DNA of 64,000 nt from an uncultured Cryptobacterium sp. (GTDB taxonomy: Bacteria > Actinomycetota > Coriobacteriia > Coriobacteriales > Eggerthellaceae): the NCBI GenBank assembly GCA_958410215.1, contig CATYOF010000001.1, forward strand, positions 186,001-250,000, given 5' to 3'. Below the pieces are notes generated by a model. The model made no database searches. It had not been told where the DNA came from and saw only the letters and a program-made list of their open reading frames with translations. Made by a program: the position numbers and the translations under genes. Shown piece by piece: positions 41,780-50,483 of the stretch (its first letter is position 1; each line of letters starts with the position of its first letter).

Positions 41780-43403
41780 TTACTTTTCGCTCCTCCAATA
41801 ATTCACGCGCATGCGCCAGCGAAACACTGTTTACTTCACCCGAAAGCATACGGGCAATTTCTTCAACGCGTTCTTCTTCATTTAGTACCGAAAGGTTGGT
41901 TTCTGGATGGTCGCCACCCTGCTTTCTTACCGCATAGTGAACAGTGCCGCATACCGCAACCTGAGGAAGATGGGTAACCACAATAACCTGGTGCGTTTTG
42001 GCTAGATCAACCAATACCTCTGCCAAGCTACGCGCTGTTTGGCCGCCTACCCCAGCATCAATTTCGTCAAACACCAGCGTATCGACTTTGTCGCTTTCAC
42101 CAAGTACCACTTTAAGCGCAAGCATAATGCGGCTCATTTCGCCACCAGAAGCTATCTTCTGCAACCGCTGAGGTTTTAATCCTTCTCCTGCGGCGTATAA
42201 AAATTCGCACGTGTGTGGACCCCACGCATCCCACTGGCTTCGTTCCAGATCGACTAACGGCGCTTCAAGTTTTGCAGAGCCCATTTCTAAGTGAGTCATT
42301 TGCGCGTGCACCTGCTCCAAGAATTGGGGAAGCACTTCACTGCGCGCCTGTCGCAACTTGCTTGCGGCATCTTGCAAGGCAGCTTCCGCTTGAGCACGCT
42401 TTTCCTGGGCGCGTGCAATCAGCTCGTCCCTTCCCTCGTATTCGGCAAGTTTAGCCTCATACATCCGACGATGTTCAAATACTTCTTCCATACGAGGACC
42501 AAATCCACGCATCAAACCCTGCAAAGATGCCATTCGGTTCTGCGCTTCTTCTAGTTCTTCTCCCGAATAATCTATCTGATCGCGATAGGTTGCCATACTA
42601 CGGCCCACTTCTTCCAAGTTAAAGTAGGCCTCACGAACGAAAGAAACCTGCTCTTCAATGCTTACATCAACCGACACTATTTTTTCTAACGAGGCCAGAA
42701 CCTCATCGAGTTTTTCCAGCACTCCCCCAGAACCGCTTATACCCGATTGCGCCGCTGCCGATTCGCTCAACAACATTTCAGCATGTTCCAAACGGGGTAA
42801 AAGTTCCTGCAGGTCTTCGTATTCACCTTCTTGAGGATCCACCGCATCAATTTGTTCCAAAGCAAACCGCGCACGATCCAGCTCTACGCTATCGGCGGAT
42901 TCCAAATCTATAAGCCTATCCAACTCCGCCTGTGCAGCTTCAACCGCTGAAAAACACGATTGATAGGCCTCCAAATAAGGTACTACCTTATTGCCCGCCC
43001 ATACATCAAGAAGCTGACGCTGGTACACGGGCGAAAGCAAATGCTGATGCTCATGCTGCCCGCATAAATCCACCTGACTTCCAATACGTGCAGCCAATTC
43101 CTTTACAGAAGCCAAAGAGCCATCAATGCTTACCTTAGACCTTCCCGTTACACCTACACGACGAGTTGCCACCACGCCTTCTTCTTCACCTTCGAAAAAG
43201 AAGCGGCCTTCAACCCGAAGCTCATTACTTCCTTCACGCACCAGGCTCGCATCCGAACGTTCCCCCACCAGAAGTTTTAAGGCGTTAAGGAGTGCAGTTT
43301 TACCCGTACCTGTTTCGCCCGTTATAACCGTAAGACTTTCACTCGGCACAAAATGCGCTTCATGGATAAGAGCAACATCGCAAATATGGATTTCATCAAT
43401 CAT
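41763..43403 (-). CDS. recN: DNA repair protein RecN
   Basis: SMC-like ATPase that acts on double-strand breaks. VITGETGTGKTALLNAL is the Walker A site at the N-terminus. A coiled-coil region follows (about 150-380). KIASGGEMSRIMLAL is the signature loop and TLVFDEIDAGVGGQTA the Walker B site. The ATG at 43403, with GGAAC upstream, gives 546 aa. A start at 43442 would add 13 residues without support. It is followed by overlapping nfo. Confidence 0.95.
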   Translation of the reverse strand: MIDEIHICDVALIHEAHFVPSESLTVITGETGTGKTALLNALKLLVGERSDASLVREGSNELRVEGRFFFEGEEEGVVATRRVGVTGRSKVSIDGSLASVKELAARIGSQVDLCGQHEHQHLLSPVYQRQLLDVWAGNKVVPYLEAYQSCFSAVEAAQAELDRLIDLESADSVELDRARFALEQIDAVDPQEGEYEDLQELLPRLEHAEMLLSESAAAQSGISGSGGVLEKLDEVLASLEKIVSVDVSIEEQVSFVREAYFNLEEVGRSMATYRDQIDYSGEELEEAQNRMASLQGLMRGFGPRMEEVFEHRRMYEAKLAEYEGRDELIARAQEKRAQAEAALQDAASKLRQARSEVLPQFLEQVHAQMTHLEMGSAKLEAPLVDLERSQWDAWGPHTCEFLYAAGEGLKPQRLQKIASGGEMSRIMLALKVVLGESDKVDTLVFDEIDAGVGGQTARSLAEVLVDLAKTHQVIVVTHLPQVAVCGTVHYAVRKQGGDHPETNLSVLNEEERVEEIARMLSGEVNSVSLAHARELLEERKVSAHES

Positions 43404-43623
43404 GAAAAGTTCCTTTTTTCGAACGGCAAACCGTACTCCCAATAGCGAACCATAATCGTTTCTTTATGCAACTCGTAAAATTCATGCCTTCTTTTTGATT
43501 CTACACAAGGAATCTCACATAAATCTTAAAAGAGCTCTAAAAGCAAAGCTTATGCGTAACCAGGTATGTTTTATACTAGAAGTTCCCGAAGGGAAAACTT
43601 ACAAAAAAAGGAGGGGATCTACG

Positions 43624-45006
43624 GTGTCTTACGAATACCCATTACCTACCACTGCGTATCCTCTTCTTTCTTCCATTCCCAATCCTGTGCTTGAGGTAAT
43701 GTCCTACCTTGAAGAAAGTGGATTTGAAGCCTGGATTGTAGGAGGCTTTGTGCGAGATGCTCTTCGTGGCGTTAAACCCCACGATGCTGATATTGCAACC
43801 AACGCTCGGTGGGAAACAGTCAAAAAAATTTCACTTGAGCATAATTGTCACGTTATTGAAACAGGCACCAAGCACGGAACTATTACCGTTATCAATCGGG
43901 GTTATCCTCTTGAAATAACCACGTTTCGAAGTGAAACAGAATACGAAGACCACCGCCATCCCCGTGCGGTTACCTTTGTTTCTTCCATAACTGAAGATCT
44001 TGCGCGACGTGATTTTACTATTAATGCCATGGCTTTTCACCCTGTACGGGGTCTGATTGATCCCTACGAAGGACAGGCGGATTTACACCATCACATTATT
44101 CGTTGCGTCGGTAATCCCACACAGCGTTTCCGGGAAGATGCGCTTCGTATTGTACGCGCCTTACGCTTTGCTTCTCAACTGGGCTTTTCCCTTGCTATAG
44201 ATACCGAAAATGCTCTTTTCGATCAGGCTTCAACGTTATCGCATGTTGCAGGAGAACGTCTAGCAGTTGAGCTTGAAGGTATGCTTTGCGGAGATGCCAT
44301 TCGTTCAGTTTTGGTAACATACGCTGATATTTTAAGCGTCATAATTCCGCAGCTCCATGTTATGAAAGGCTTTGACCAGCACAGCCGTTGGCATATTTAC
44401 GATGTTCTTGAACATACCGCCTGCGTAGTGGAAAACACCCCACCTAAGCCACTCGTGCGCTGGGCAGCACTTTTTCATGACGCGGGAAAGCCCGATACTT
44501 TTTTCCGAGACAAAAACGGCATTGGTCATATGCCAGGACATCCCCTGGCAAGCATTGAGCATTTACGCAAAGCAGCAAAGCGTCTCCACTTTAGTCGCAA
44601 GCGCCTTCATGATTTAGAGCTGCTTGTGCGCTACCACGATGACCACCCTGCTCCCACTCGTCAAGATGTCCGTATTTTGTTTGCAAAACTCGAAGAAAAT
44701 GAACAGCTTTTCCATGTCATGTGCGATCTTATGCGAGGCGACGCACTGGGGCAGGCATCCTTTAGTCATAAGCGTGTTAAAACCATCGATGAAGTTGAAC
44801 GAATTTTTAACGAAATGTGCTCTGAAGGGGCTTGTCTTTCCGTGCATGATTTACCCATCACCGGAAAAGATATCGTAGAACTTGGTGTTCCCGAGGGTCC
44901 TCAAGTGGGCTTACTCTTAAGTGAAGTATTCGCTGCTGTTGCGCGAGAAGAAATTGCTGTTGATCGCGATGAGCTTCTTACCTATGTGGAAAAGATTATG
45001 CATTAG
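43624..45006 (+). CDS. cca: CCA-adding/tRNA nucleotidyltransferase family protein with HD domain
   Basis: Class II nucleotidyltransferase of the PcnB/Cca family. WIVGGFVRDALRG with PHDADIATNAR has the catalytic aspartates. RRDFTINAMAFHP and RFREDALRIVRALRFASQLG are family blocks. The C-terminal part carries an HD phosphohydrolase domain (ALFHDAGKPDTFFR). The GTG at 43624 is preceded by AAAGGAGGGG at proper spacing. An upstream in-frame start at 43495 adds residues unlike the family. A CCA-adding role fits, although tRNA-Thr here already encodes CCA. The gene is on the plus strand, facing thiD. Confidence 0.88.
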   Translation: MSYEYPLPTTAYPLLSSIPNPVLEVMSYLEESGFEAWIVGGFVRDALRGVKPHDADIATNARWETVKKISLEHNCHVIETGTKHGTITVINRGYPLEITTFRSETEYEDHRHPRAVTFVSSITEDLARRDFTINAMAFHPVRGLIDPYEGQADLHHHIIRCVGNPTQRFREDALRIVRALRFASQLGFSLAIDTENALFDQASTLSHVAGERLAVELEGMLCGDAIRSVLVTYADILSVIIPQLHVMKGFDQHSRWHIYDVLEHTACVVENTPPKPLVRWAALFHDAGKPDTFFRDKNGIGHMPGHPLASIEHLRKAAKRLHFSRKRLHDLELLVRYHDDHPAPTRQDVRILFAKLEENEQLFHVMCDLMRGDALGQASFSHKRVKTIDEVERIFNEMCSEGACLSVHDLPITGKDIVELGVPEGPQVGLLLSEVFAAVAREEIAVDRDELLTYVEKIMH

Positions 45007-45116
45007 TACCATCACACATTCGTTTAGCTTAAGTGAATATGAACCAACGCAATTAAGAAACTTCAAAAGTTTCCCAGTAAATTAAGCAAACAATCACAGC
45101 AAGATATTATTCGGCG

Positions 45117-45301
45117 CTGACAGTTTTCCGTTTCAAGGCGTTCGGAGCACAGCTTTTCTTTAGCGCCTTTAAAAAGCAGCCCCCGGTGTTCGAAGGAAAT
45201 TGATGGGATAGAAGAATCTATCGTCGAATCATTTCTGCTGCTTTATTTGCGTAAAAGAAAAGCGATGAAAAGCGCAGCGCCTTGAAACGGAAAACTGTCA
45301 G
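45117..45301. repeat. 185-bp imperfect palindrome with 24-bp perfect terminal inverted repeats (MITE-like)
   Basis: CTGACAGTTTTCCGTTTC then AAGGCG (45117-45140) is exactly inverted at 45278-45301. Further pairing blocks lie inside: GCTTTTCTTT at 45152-45161 with 45254-45263, AAAGCAGC at 45173-45180 with 45237-45244, and GATAG/CTATC at 45207-45222 at the tip. The full stretch can form one hairpin. It lies between the converging cca and thiD genes, whose 3' ends it may also terminate. No gene is inside. No target duplication was recognised. The rest of 45007-45334 shows only a small 6-bp hairpin at 45058-45074. Confidence 0.75.
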
Positions 45302-45334
45302 TGTCATTGATTCATGTATTGTCGATTTCGACAC

Positions 45335-46132
45335 TTAGGCATTTGCGCCATAAGCCCACATATGATTCACCGGTCCAAAGCCCTTACCTAAATCCAAATC
45401 GTGAATAAGCGCACCCGTTAAATAGCGCTTCGCACGTTCTACCGCATCTTCAAGCGACAATCCCTTAGCTAAATAGGCAGCAATGGCCGAAGAAAGTGTG
45501 CAACCAGTACCGTGGGTGTTTTGTGTTTTTACGTGTTTTTCACCAAACCACGTAACTTCATCCTCGCTTAATACCAGTACATCATCAGCGCAGCCCGCAA
45601 GGTGTCCGCCTTTTACCAGCACGGCACGCGCACCCCGTCGGTAAAGCACAATACCTGCCGTTACCATATCCTCTTTTGTTTGAATCGTAATACCCGAAAG
45701 CACCTGAGCTTCGGGAATGTTAGGTGTTATCACTTCTGCAAGAGGAATCAATTCTTCTTTAACTGCTTGTACTGCCTCATCTTCCGAAAGCGAAGCCCCC
45801 GTTGTTGCAACCATAACAGGATCTAACACTACATGGGCTGCTTGCCAGGCCCGCAGTCCACGAGCTACTGCGTGCACTACTTCAGCATTAGGCAGCATTC
45901 CTATTTTTACCGCATCAGGTTTGATGTCGGAAAACACGCTTTCAATTTGCTTGAATACAAACGAAGCATCAACGGGCATTACCCCTTGCACTCCTTGGGT
46001 ATTTTGAGCGGTAAGAGCGGTAATAACCGTTTCCGCATACACCCCTAACGCTTCCATGGTTTTAATATCGGCCTGTATTCCTGCTCCACCGCTTGAATCC
46101 GATCCAGCAATGCTTAACCCACAAGGAATCAT
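45335..46132 (-). CDS. thiD: Hydroxymethylpyrimidine kinase/phosphomethylpyrimidine kinase
   Basis: Bifunctional ThiD phosphorylates HMP and HMP-P for thiamine synthesis. SIAGSDSSGGAGIQADIKTM is the N-terminal block, and KTQNTHGTGCTLSSAIAAYL has the anion-hole and catalytic Asp/Gly region. The ATG at 46132 follows AAAGGAAG and gives 265 aa. A longer in-frame start at 46246 is inside thiC. It lies 11 nt after thiC and is thus under the same TPP riboswitch. Confidence 0.95.
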   Translation of the reverse strand: MIPCGLSIAGSDSSGGAGIQADIKTMEALGVYAETVITALTAQNTQGVQGVMPVDASFVFKQIESVFSDIKPDAVKIGMLPNAEVVHAVARGLRAWQAAHVVLDPVMVATTGASLSEDEAVQAVKEELIPLAEVITPNIPEAQVLSGITIQTKEDMVTAGIVLYRRGARAVLVKGGHLAGCADDVLVLSEDEVTWFGEKHVKTQNTHGTGCTLSSAIAAYLAKGLSLEDAVERAKRYLTGALIHDLDLGKGFGPVNHMWAYGANA

Positions 46133-46143
46133 CAGTCTTCCTT

Positions 46144-47469
46144 TCAGTTGCTGTTTTCCTGATTGTCTTTCAGCTCGTCGCCTAAATCGATAACCAAACC
46201 ATCCATGATAGTGTTGACCGTACGTACAGCACACATTTTTCCGCACATAGTGCAGGTTCCTTCGTTTGAAGGCGGGGCGCTTTCGAAATACTTTCGAGGC
46301 TTTTCGGGGTCAAAAGCAAGCGAGAACATTTCTTCCCAATCAACCCGTCTACGTGCGTCACTCATACGATTGTCTATATCGCGCGCATGAGGGATTCCCT
46401 TGGCGATGTCTGCCGCATGGGCTGCAATCTTTGTTGCTATTAATCCTTCACGCACGTCGTTTGCATCAGGCAAGCGTAAATGTTCTGCGGGGGTTACATA
46501 GCACAAAAAGTCTGCACCGTTAGAAGCCGCAATCGCACCACCAATTGCCGCCGTAATATGATCGTATCCAGGAGCAATATCGGTAACCAAAGGACCCAGC
46601 ACATAAAACGGTGCATTGTGGCACAGGCGTTTTTCTAACTTCATGTTGGCAGCAATTTCATCAAGAGCCATATGACCAGGCCCCTCAACCATTACCTGAA
46701 CGCCCGCATCCCAAGCACGCTTGGTCAATTTACCTATTTCAATAAGCTCTGCAATTTGCCCCGCGTCACTTGCGTCATAGGTGCACCCCGGACGCATAGC
46801 GTCTCCAATACTGATGGTAACGTCATATTCGTGCAAAATTTCAAGCACTTCATCATAGTGTTCATAGAAAGGATTTTCGTTTCCCGTTGCTTCCATCCAG
46901 GCAAAAATAAGCGACCCGCCACGCGAAACAATATTCATCAAGCGGCCCGTTTCCTTGAAGGATTCAATAACCCGACGATTCATTCCCGCATGCACTGTTA
47001 CAAAATCTACGCCATCTTCGGCATGAGCACGAATTACATCCAAGAAATCCTGAGCGGTGATGCTAATCAGGGGCTTTTCTAAATACCCAATTGCATCATA
47101 CATGGGAACCGTGCCAATCATGGCAGGAGACAAAGCAAGCAACTTGCGACGAAATTCACGCGTTTTACCGTGGTTGCTTAAATCCATAATTCCTTCGGCA
47201 CCAAGTTCGATGGCAATACGAGCTTTTTCGAGCTCCATTTCCTCGTCCATCAAATCGCCCGAAATACCCAAGTTTACATTTACTTTGGTGCGCAGCCCTT
47301 CGCCAACCCCTTCAGGATCAAGAGTAGTGTGATTAATGTTTGCCGGAATAGCAATGCATCCCTTCGCAACCGCATCGCGAATTTCTTCAGGAGTTTTGTA
47401 TTCTTTAGCGGCTACTGCCTTCATTTCAGGTGTGCAAATGCCTGCACGCGCCGCATCAATTTGCGTCAT
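46144..47469 (-). CDS. thiC: Phosphomethylpyrimidine synthase
   Basis: Radical SAM enzyme converting AIR to HMP-P, the pyrimidine half of thiamine. Marks are IPANINHTTLDPEGVG, NLGISGDLMDEE, GVDFVTVHAGMN, MRPGCTYDASDAGQ and VEGPGHMALDEI. The C-terminal cluster motif reads CTMCGKMC, i.e. CxxCxxxC, one residue shorter than the CxxCx4C of the E. coli enzyme. Length 441 aa, of the short form without the large N-terminal domain. A TPP riboswitch covers 47475-47563. The ATG at 47469 uses the AAGGGAG at the 3' edge of that riboswitch as its ribosome binding site. Confidence 0.95.
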   Translation of the reverse strand: MTQIDAARAGICTPEMKAVAAKEYKTPEEIRDAVAKGCIAIPANINHTTLDPEGVGEGLRTKVNVNLGISGDLMDEEMELEKARIAIELGAEGIMDLSNHGKTREFRRKLLALSPAMIGTVPMYDAIGYLEKPLISITAQDFLDVIRAHAEDGVDFVTVHAGMNRRVIESFKETGRLMNIVSRGGSLIFAWMEATGNENPFYEHYDEVLEILHEYDVTISIGDAMRPGCTYDASDAGQIAELIEIGKLTKRAWDAGVQVMVEGPGHMALDEIAANMKLEKRLCHNAPFYVLGPLVTDIAPGYDHITAAIGGAIAASNGADFLCYVTPAEHLRLPDANDVREGLIATKIAAHAADIAKGIPHARDIDNRMSDARRRVDWEEMFSLAFDPEKPRKYFESAPPSNEGTCTMCGKMCAVRTVNTIMDGLVIDLGDELKDNQENSN

Positions 47470-47474
47470 AGTGA

Positions 47475-47563
47475 ATGCTCCCTTCGCTGGAATTATCCAT
47501 ATCAGGTTCAGAGGGTCGAAGCTTCCTGCTTCCTCTCAGCCAAATGTAGCTCCCCTTATGTAA
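47475..47563 (-). promoter_or_regulatory. TPP riboswitch (THI element) upstream of thiC
   Basis: The minus strand reads GGGGAGCT, then GGCTGAGAGG, ACCCTCTGAACCTGAT and GGATAATTCCAGCGAAGGG in the conserved order. The ribosome binding site of thiC (AAGGGAG) lies at its 3' edge, only about 10 nt from the start codon, which suggests control of translation initiation by ligand binding. It governs thiC and thiD. Confidence 0.95.
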
Positions 47564-47653
47564 TGAAAGTATTGTAGTGCCCTTTCAACAATAAATCCCG
47601 CAGCTTCTGCAGACGTGACAAAATTGTCGTAAAGCGCCGCCTTATTTACCACA

Positions 47654-48331
47654 TCATTCAGACTGAAACCAGGTGTAGTGCACCTGCGAAAGCTCCTGCA
47701 AGGGAAATGAAACCCACAGAGATCCTTCTTCAAGACTTATTCGTGCTGGGTTTCCTTTGAGTTCATTAGAAATGCCCCATAAGGCGCGATTAATGCAGGT
47801 AGCATTATCAAGATCCCACTCAAGCCCCTCTTCGCACACACCTCGCGCAACGTCGCTATGAGATAAAACCGAACAAACCCCAAAAGCGCCTTCCTTAAAG
47901 GAAAGAGACGAAAAAGGGCCAGGTGCAACAAGCGGGGCTATAGCCTCATCTTCTTCTATCCCCCAAATGCAAACACCCTGCGATGCCGCCTGAATAAGCA
48001 GCTGCATATTACCAATGGTATGGTCAAGCCTTCCCACAAACGCATTACATACCACCAGTTCATCAAAACCAGCCTCTACCGCATGATGGATTGCTAAATC
48101 CATATCCGTAAAATCTTTATGGGCATCATAGGTATATACCGCAGGATGACAAGGAACTTCGCCTAAGGAATCGAAATCTCCAAATACCGCATCAGGAGTA
48201 ATCCCGCGAGATACCACTTCAGCAAAACCGCCATCAACCGCATACACCGCATCAAAGGATTGAGTTTCAAGTATAAAAGTAAGCCCCTGCCCTTCGGAAG
48301 GCGCGGCTCCTACCAACAAGCATCGTTTCAT
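47654..48331 (-). CDS. thiN: Thiamine pyrophosphokinase
   Basis: Transfers pyrophosphate from ATP to thiamine, giving TPP directly. VYAVDGGFAEV, DAVFGDFDSLG, HKDFTDMDLAI and GRLDHTIGNMQLL are the family blocks. The ATG at 48331 gives 225 aa; the upstream in-frame GTG at 48358 is less likely. The gene is convergent in purpose with thiCD, adding salvage of ready-made thiamine to de novo synthesis. It lies upstream of the riboswitch that controls thiC and diverges from rnpB, with only 132 bp between. Confidence 0.92.
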   Translation of the reverse strand: MKRCLLVGAAPSEGQGLTFILETQSFDAVYAVDGGFAEVVSRGITPDAVFGDFDSLGEVPCHPAVYTYDAHKDFTDMDLAIHHAVEAGFDELVVCNAFVGRLDHTIGNMQLLIQAASQGVCIWGIEEDEAIAPLVAPGPFSSLSFKEGAFGVCSVLSHSDVARGVCEEGLEWDLDNATCINRALWGISNELKGNPARISLEEGSLWVSFPLQELSQVHYTWFQSE

Positions 48332-48449
48332 TAGCTTCTCTTTCTGGACTGGACACACTGCCCAATCACTGAGCTACCGTCCAATTATCTTGCCTCCTCA
48401 TAATAAGCCAACAACAAACGAGTATCACGTCAAAGCGGCGTGAGTCTGC

Positions 48450-48455
48450 TACAAT
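48450..48455 (+). promoter_or_regulatory. Extended -10 promoter of rnpB
   Basis: TGC precedes TACAAT at 48450-48455, 8 nt before the mapped 5' end of the RNase P RNA. The upstream -35 region is weak, as with other extended -10 promoters. The same TGCTACAAT element precedes rpmE. Confidence 0.55.
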
Positions 48456-48463
48456 AGCCACTC

Positions 48464-48923
48464 GGAGTGGGTCGGGCAATCGCGTGCTTAGCATGAGGAA
48501 AGTCCGGGCTTCAAAAGGCAAGATGCCAGCTAACAGCTGGGCGGGGCGACCCGACGGATTAGTGCCACAGAAAAGAAAACTCCCCCGCTGCCCTCACGGG
48601 TGAACTGGAATGATTGTCCGTAAGACAAGAACGTTTATCTAAGGATAAACTTCTTTGCATATTGCTACGGAAAGAAGATCCTTACAAAATAGGAATTTCA
48701 GTCGCTCATGAAGGCAGCGGGAGAAAAGCTGAAACGGTGCGGTAAAAGCGCACCAGTACATTGGCAACAATGTAGCTTGGTAAACCCCATCTGAAGCAAG
48801 CGCAAATAGGAACGCTATACGGCTGCCTTTCCGTGCGTTCGGGTTGCGTGCTTGAGTTGTGCGGTGACGCACAATCGAGATAAATGGTTGCCAATTACAG
48901 AACCCGGCTTATAGACCCACTCC
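48464..48923 (+). ncRNA. rnpB: RNase P RNA (bacterial type A)
   Basis: Catalytic RNA that trims tRNA 5' ends. GGAGTGGGTC at the 5' end pairs with GACCCACTCC at 48914-48923, forming P1. The conserved P4 strand GAGGAAAGTCCGGGCT is at 48495-48510, and ACAGAACCCGGCTTATAG lies near the 3' end. Between are the usual stem blocks such as GGGCGACCCGAC-like and GCTTGGTAAACCCC. Length about 460 nt is high but within the actinobacterial type A range. It is read from a short promoter at 48450 and diverges from thiN. Confidence 0.93.
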
Positions 48924-48999
48924 CTAGGTCACTCCCCCTGCATTTAAGTACGATAATTTCTTGTTTGGCTGCCTGTATCAACAGGTTCCACTTTAAACA

Positions 49000-49038
49000 C
49001 AAACCCCGTTTCCCTATGTATCAAGAGAACGGGGTTTG
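49000..49038 (-). terminator. Hairpin downstream of divIVA, possibly shared with rnpB
   Basis: CAAACCCCGTT (49000-49010) pairs exactly with AACGGGGTTTG (49028-49038) across a 17-nt loop. On the minus strand it is followed by TGTTTAAAG, a modest U-tract. It lies 105 nt after the divIVA stop codon and 77 nt after rnpB, so it may serve as a bidirectional terminator. Confidence 0.6.
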
Positions 49039-49143
49039 AAATATAAACAACTATAAAGTTTTGTATGCACGACTTTGATATGCGCGCCCTAATATCCTGA
49101 TCGGTTATTAATGCAGCCTTTTTAAAGATCGGGCTCACCAAAA

Positions 49144-49968
49144 TTAGTCTACATCGTCAAATGAGAAAGAATCATCGGCATCGCCATAGCCTGAAAAGTC
49201 CTTAGAAGCCGCAGAAGGCTTAGGCGTTGCTGGCGCGCTTACCACTGGCGTTACGGTAGGAGTGGTATAGGTTGCCACAGGCGAACCAGGCTCCCATTTA
49301 GAAGAAGTGCTGGTTGAAGAAGTATTTGTTGTTGCAGTAGTAGCTGCCTTGTTTTCCTCTTCATTCTTAGGCATTTCCAGCAATTCTGCAGGAATTTCAA
49401 TACCAGCAGTTACCTCGCCACCAATTTCAGAAAGACGCTGGGTGGCAGAACCAATAAATTCTTTCAGCATATCCTGATACTGTTCGCGAACCTGCTCGCG
49501 GCTAGCAGAAAGCTCATTAATATGATCGATAACGCGCTGCTTTTCTGCGTTAGCCTTATCAAGAATACGCTTGCCTTCTTCTTCGGCATTGATACGCGTC
49601 TGTTCTGCTTCGCCCTTTGCTTTAGAAATGATTTCATCTGCGGTGCGCTGAGCAACAATCAACGCCTGAGCAATAGCGCTATCATCGCTCTTGCGTTCAC
49701 GCAAACGTGCTTCAAGTTCAGCAATCTTGGCATCTTTTTCTGCCAGTTCTTCCTTGCTTGCCGTATCAACTTCAGGCTGAGAAATAATCTCGGTACGAGC
49801 AGCAGAAGAGGCTTCCGCTACCTGAGAACGCAAGTGCGCAATTTCATCATTTAGATCATCAATTTCAGAAGCTACACGCTCTAAAAATACATCCACTTCA
49901 TCTACGTCATAGCCACGACGCTCGATTTTAAAACTTTGATTTTGGATGTCAGCGGAAGTAATCGCCAT
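49144..49968 (-). CDS. divIVA: DivIVA/Wag31-type cell pole and septum protein
   Basis: Coiled-coil protein that senses negative membrane curvature and organises growth at poles and septa. The N-terminal lipid-binding part is ITSADIQNQSFKIERRGYDV and FLERVASEIDDLNDE. A long coiled coil fills about 60-200. The C-terminus is Thr/Ser/Pro/Ala-rich (about 205-260), ending in an acidic tail with DDSFSFDDVD. Length is 274 aa. AGGGG precedes the ATG at 49968. It is the last gene of the division cluster, next to sepF-yggT, as in many Gram-positive bacteria. Confidence 0.92.
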   Translation of the reverse strand: MAITSADIQNQSFKIERRGYDVDEVDVFLERVASEIDDLNDEIAHLRSQVAEASSAARTEIISQPEVDTASKEELAEKDAKIAELEARLRERKSDDSAIAQALIVAQRTADEIISKAKGEAEQTRINAEEEGKRILDKANAEKQRVIDHINELSASREQVREQYQDMLKEFIGSATQRLSEIGGEVTAGIEIPAELLEMPKNEEENKAATTATTNTSSTSTSSKWEPGSPVATYTTPTVTPVVSAPATPKPSAASKDFSGYGDADDSFSFDDVD

Positions 49969-50190
49969 GAAATACCCCTAACGTAGTGTATCTACCTTGA
50001 GCTGCCTTTATGATAGCTCAAATTGTTCCTTATCTCGTAACAAGCACCAAACGTTTCACAATCCATCCGTTTGATATCTGCATGTTTTACTTACTTTATG
50101 CTTTGCGCTACTGCCAAGCTTGTACCGACCCGACACACCAACACGTCGCTTATCTTATGTCAGTCCCACATTTCCCCGTGCGTTATGCAC

Positions 50191-50445
50191 TTAGAGCAGC
50201 GCAACAATAAACCGTACCCCGAACTGCAACACAAGCAGGGCAACGATGGGGCTAATGTCAATCATCCCGCCAATGGGAGGAATGAAACGGCGGAATAAAT
50301 CCAAATACGGGTCGCATAATTTTCCCAACACATTACGCAAATCCCCAATGATGCCCGAGCTCGAAGGAATCCAAGACATCATTACGTACACAAAGATAAT
50401 CAAGCTATAGGTATCAGCCAGAGTAACAAGAAGATACGAAATCAT
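50191..50445 (-). CDS. yggT: YggT family membrane protein
   Basis: 84-residue protein with two membrane segments (LADTYSLIIFVYVMMSWIP and the C-terminal IVALLVLQFGVRFIVALL). Between them CDPYLDLFRRFIPPIGGMID is the family core. YggT (called YlmG or CCB3 in other lineages) lies in the division cluster with sepF across Gram-positive bacteria and cyanobacteria; its role in division or chloroplast biogenesis is indicated but not defined. AAGGAT precedes the ATG at 50445. It lies 38 nt after sepF. Confidence 0.9.
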   Translation of the reverse strand: MISYLLVTLADTYSLIIFVYVMMSWIPSSSGIIGDLRNVLGKLCDPYLDLFRRFIPPIGGMIDISPIVALLVLQFGVRFIVALL

Positions 50446-50483
50446 AATCGCGACAAATCCTTAGCTGCTCTTAATGGTTTACC

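Noticed and set aside
49000..49038. Third member of the long palindrome family
   Set aside because: It is a simple 11-bp stem with a 17-nt loop, a terminator-like hairpin, without the multi-block arms of the 185-196 bp elements.
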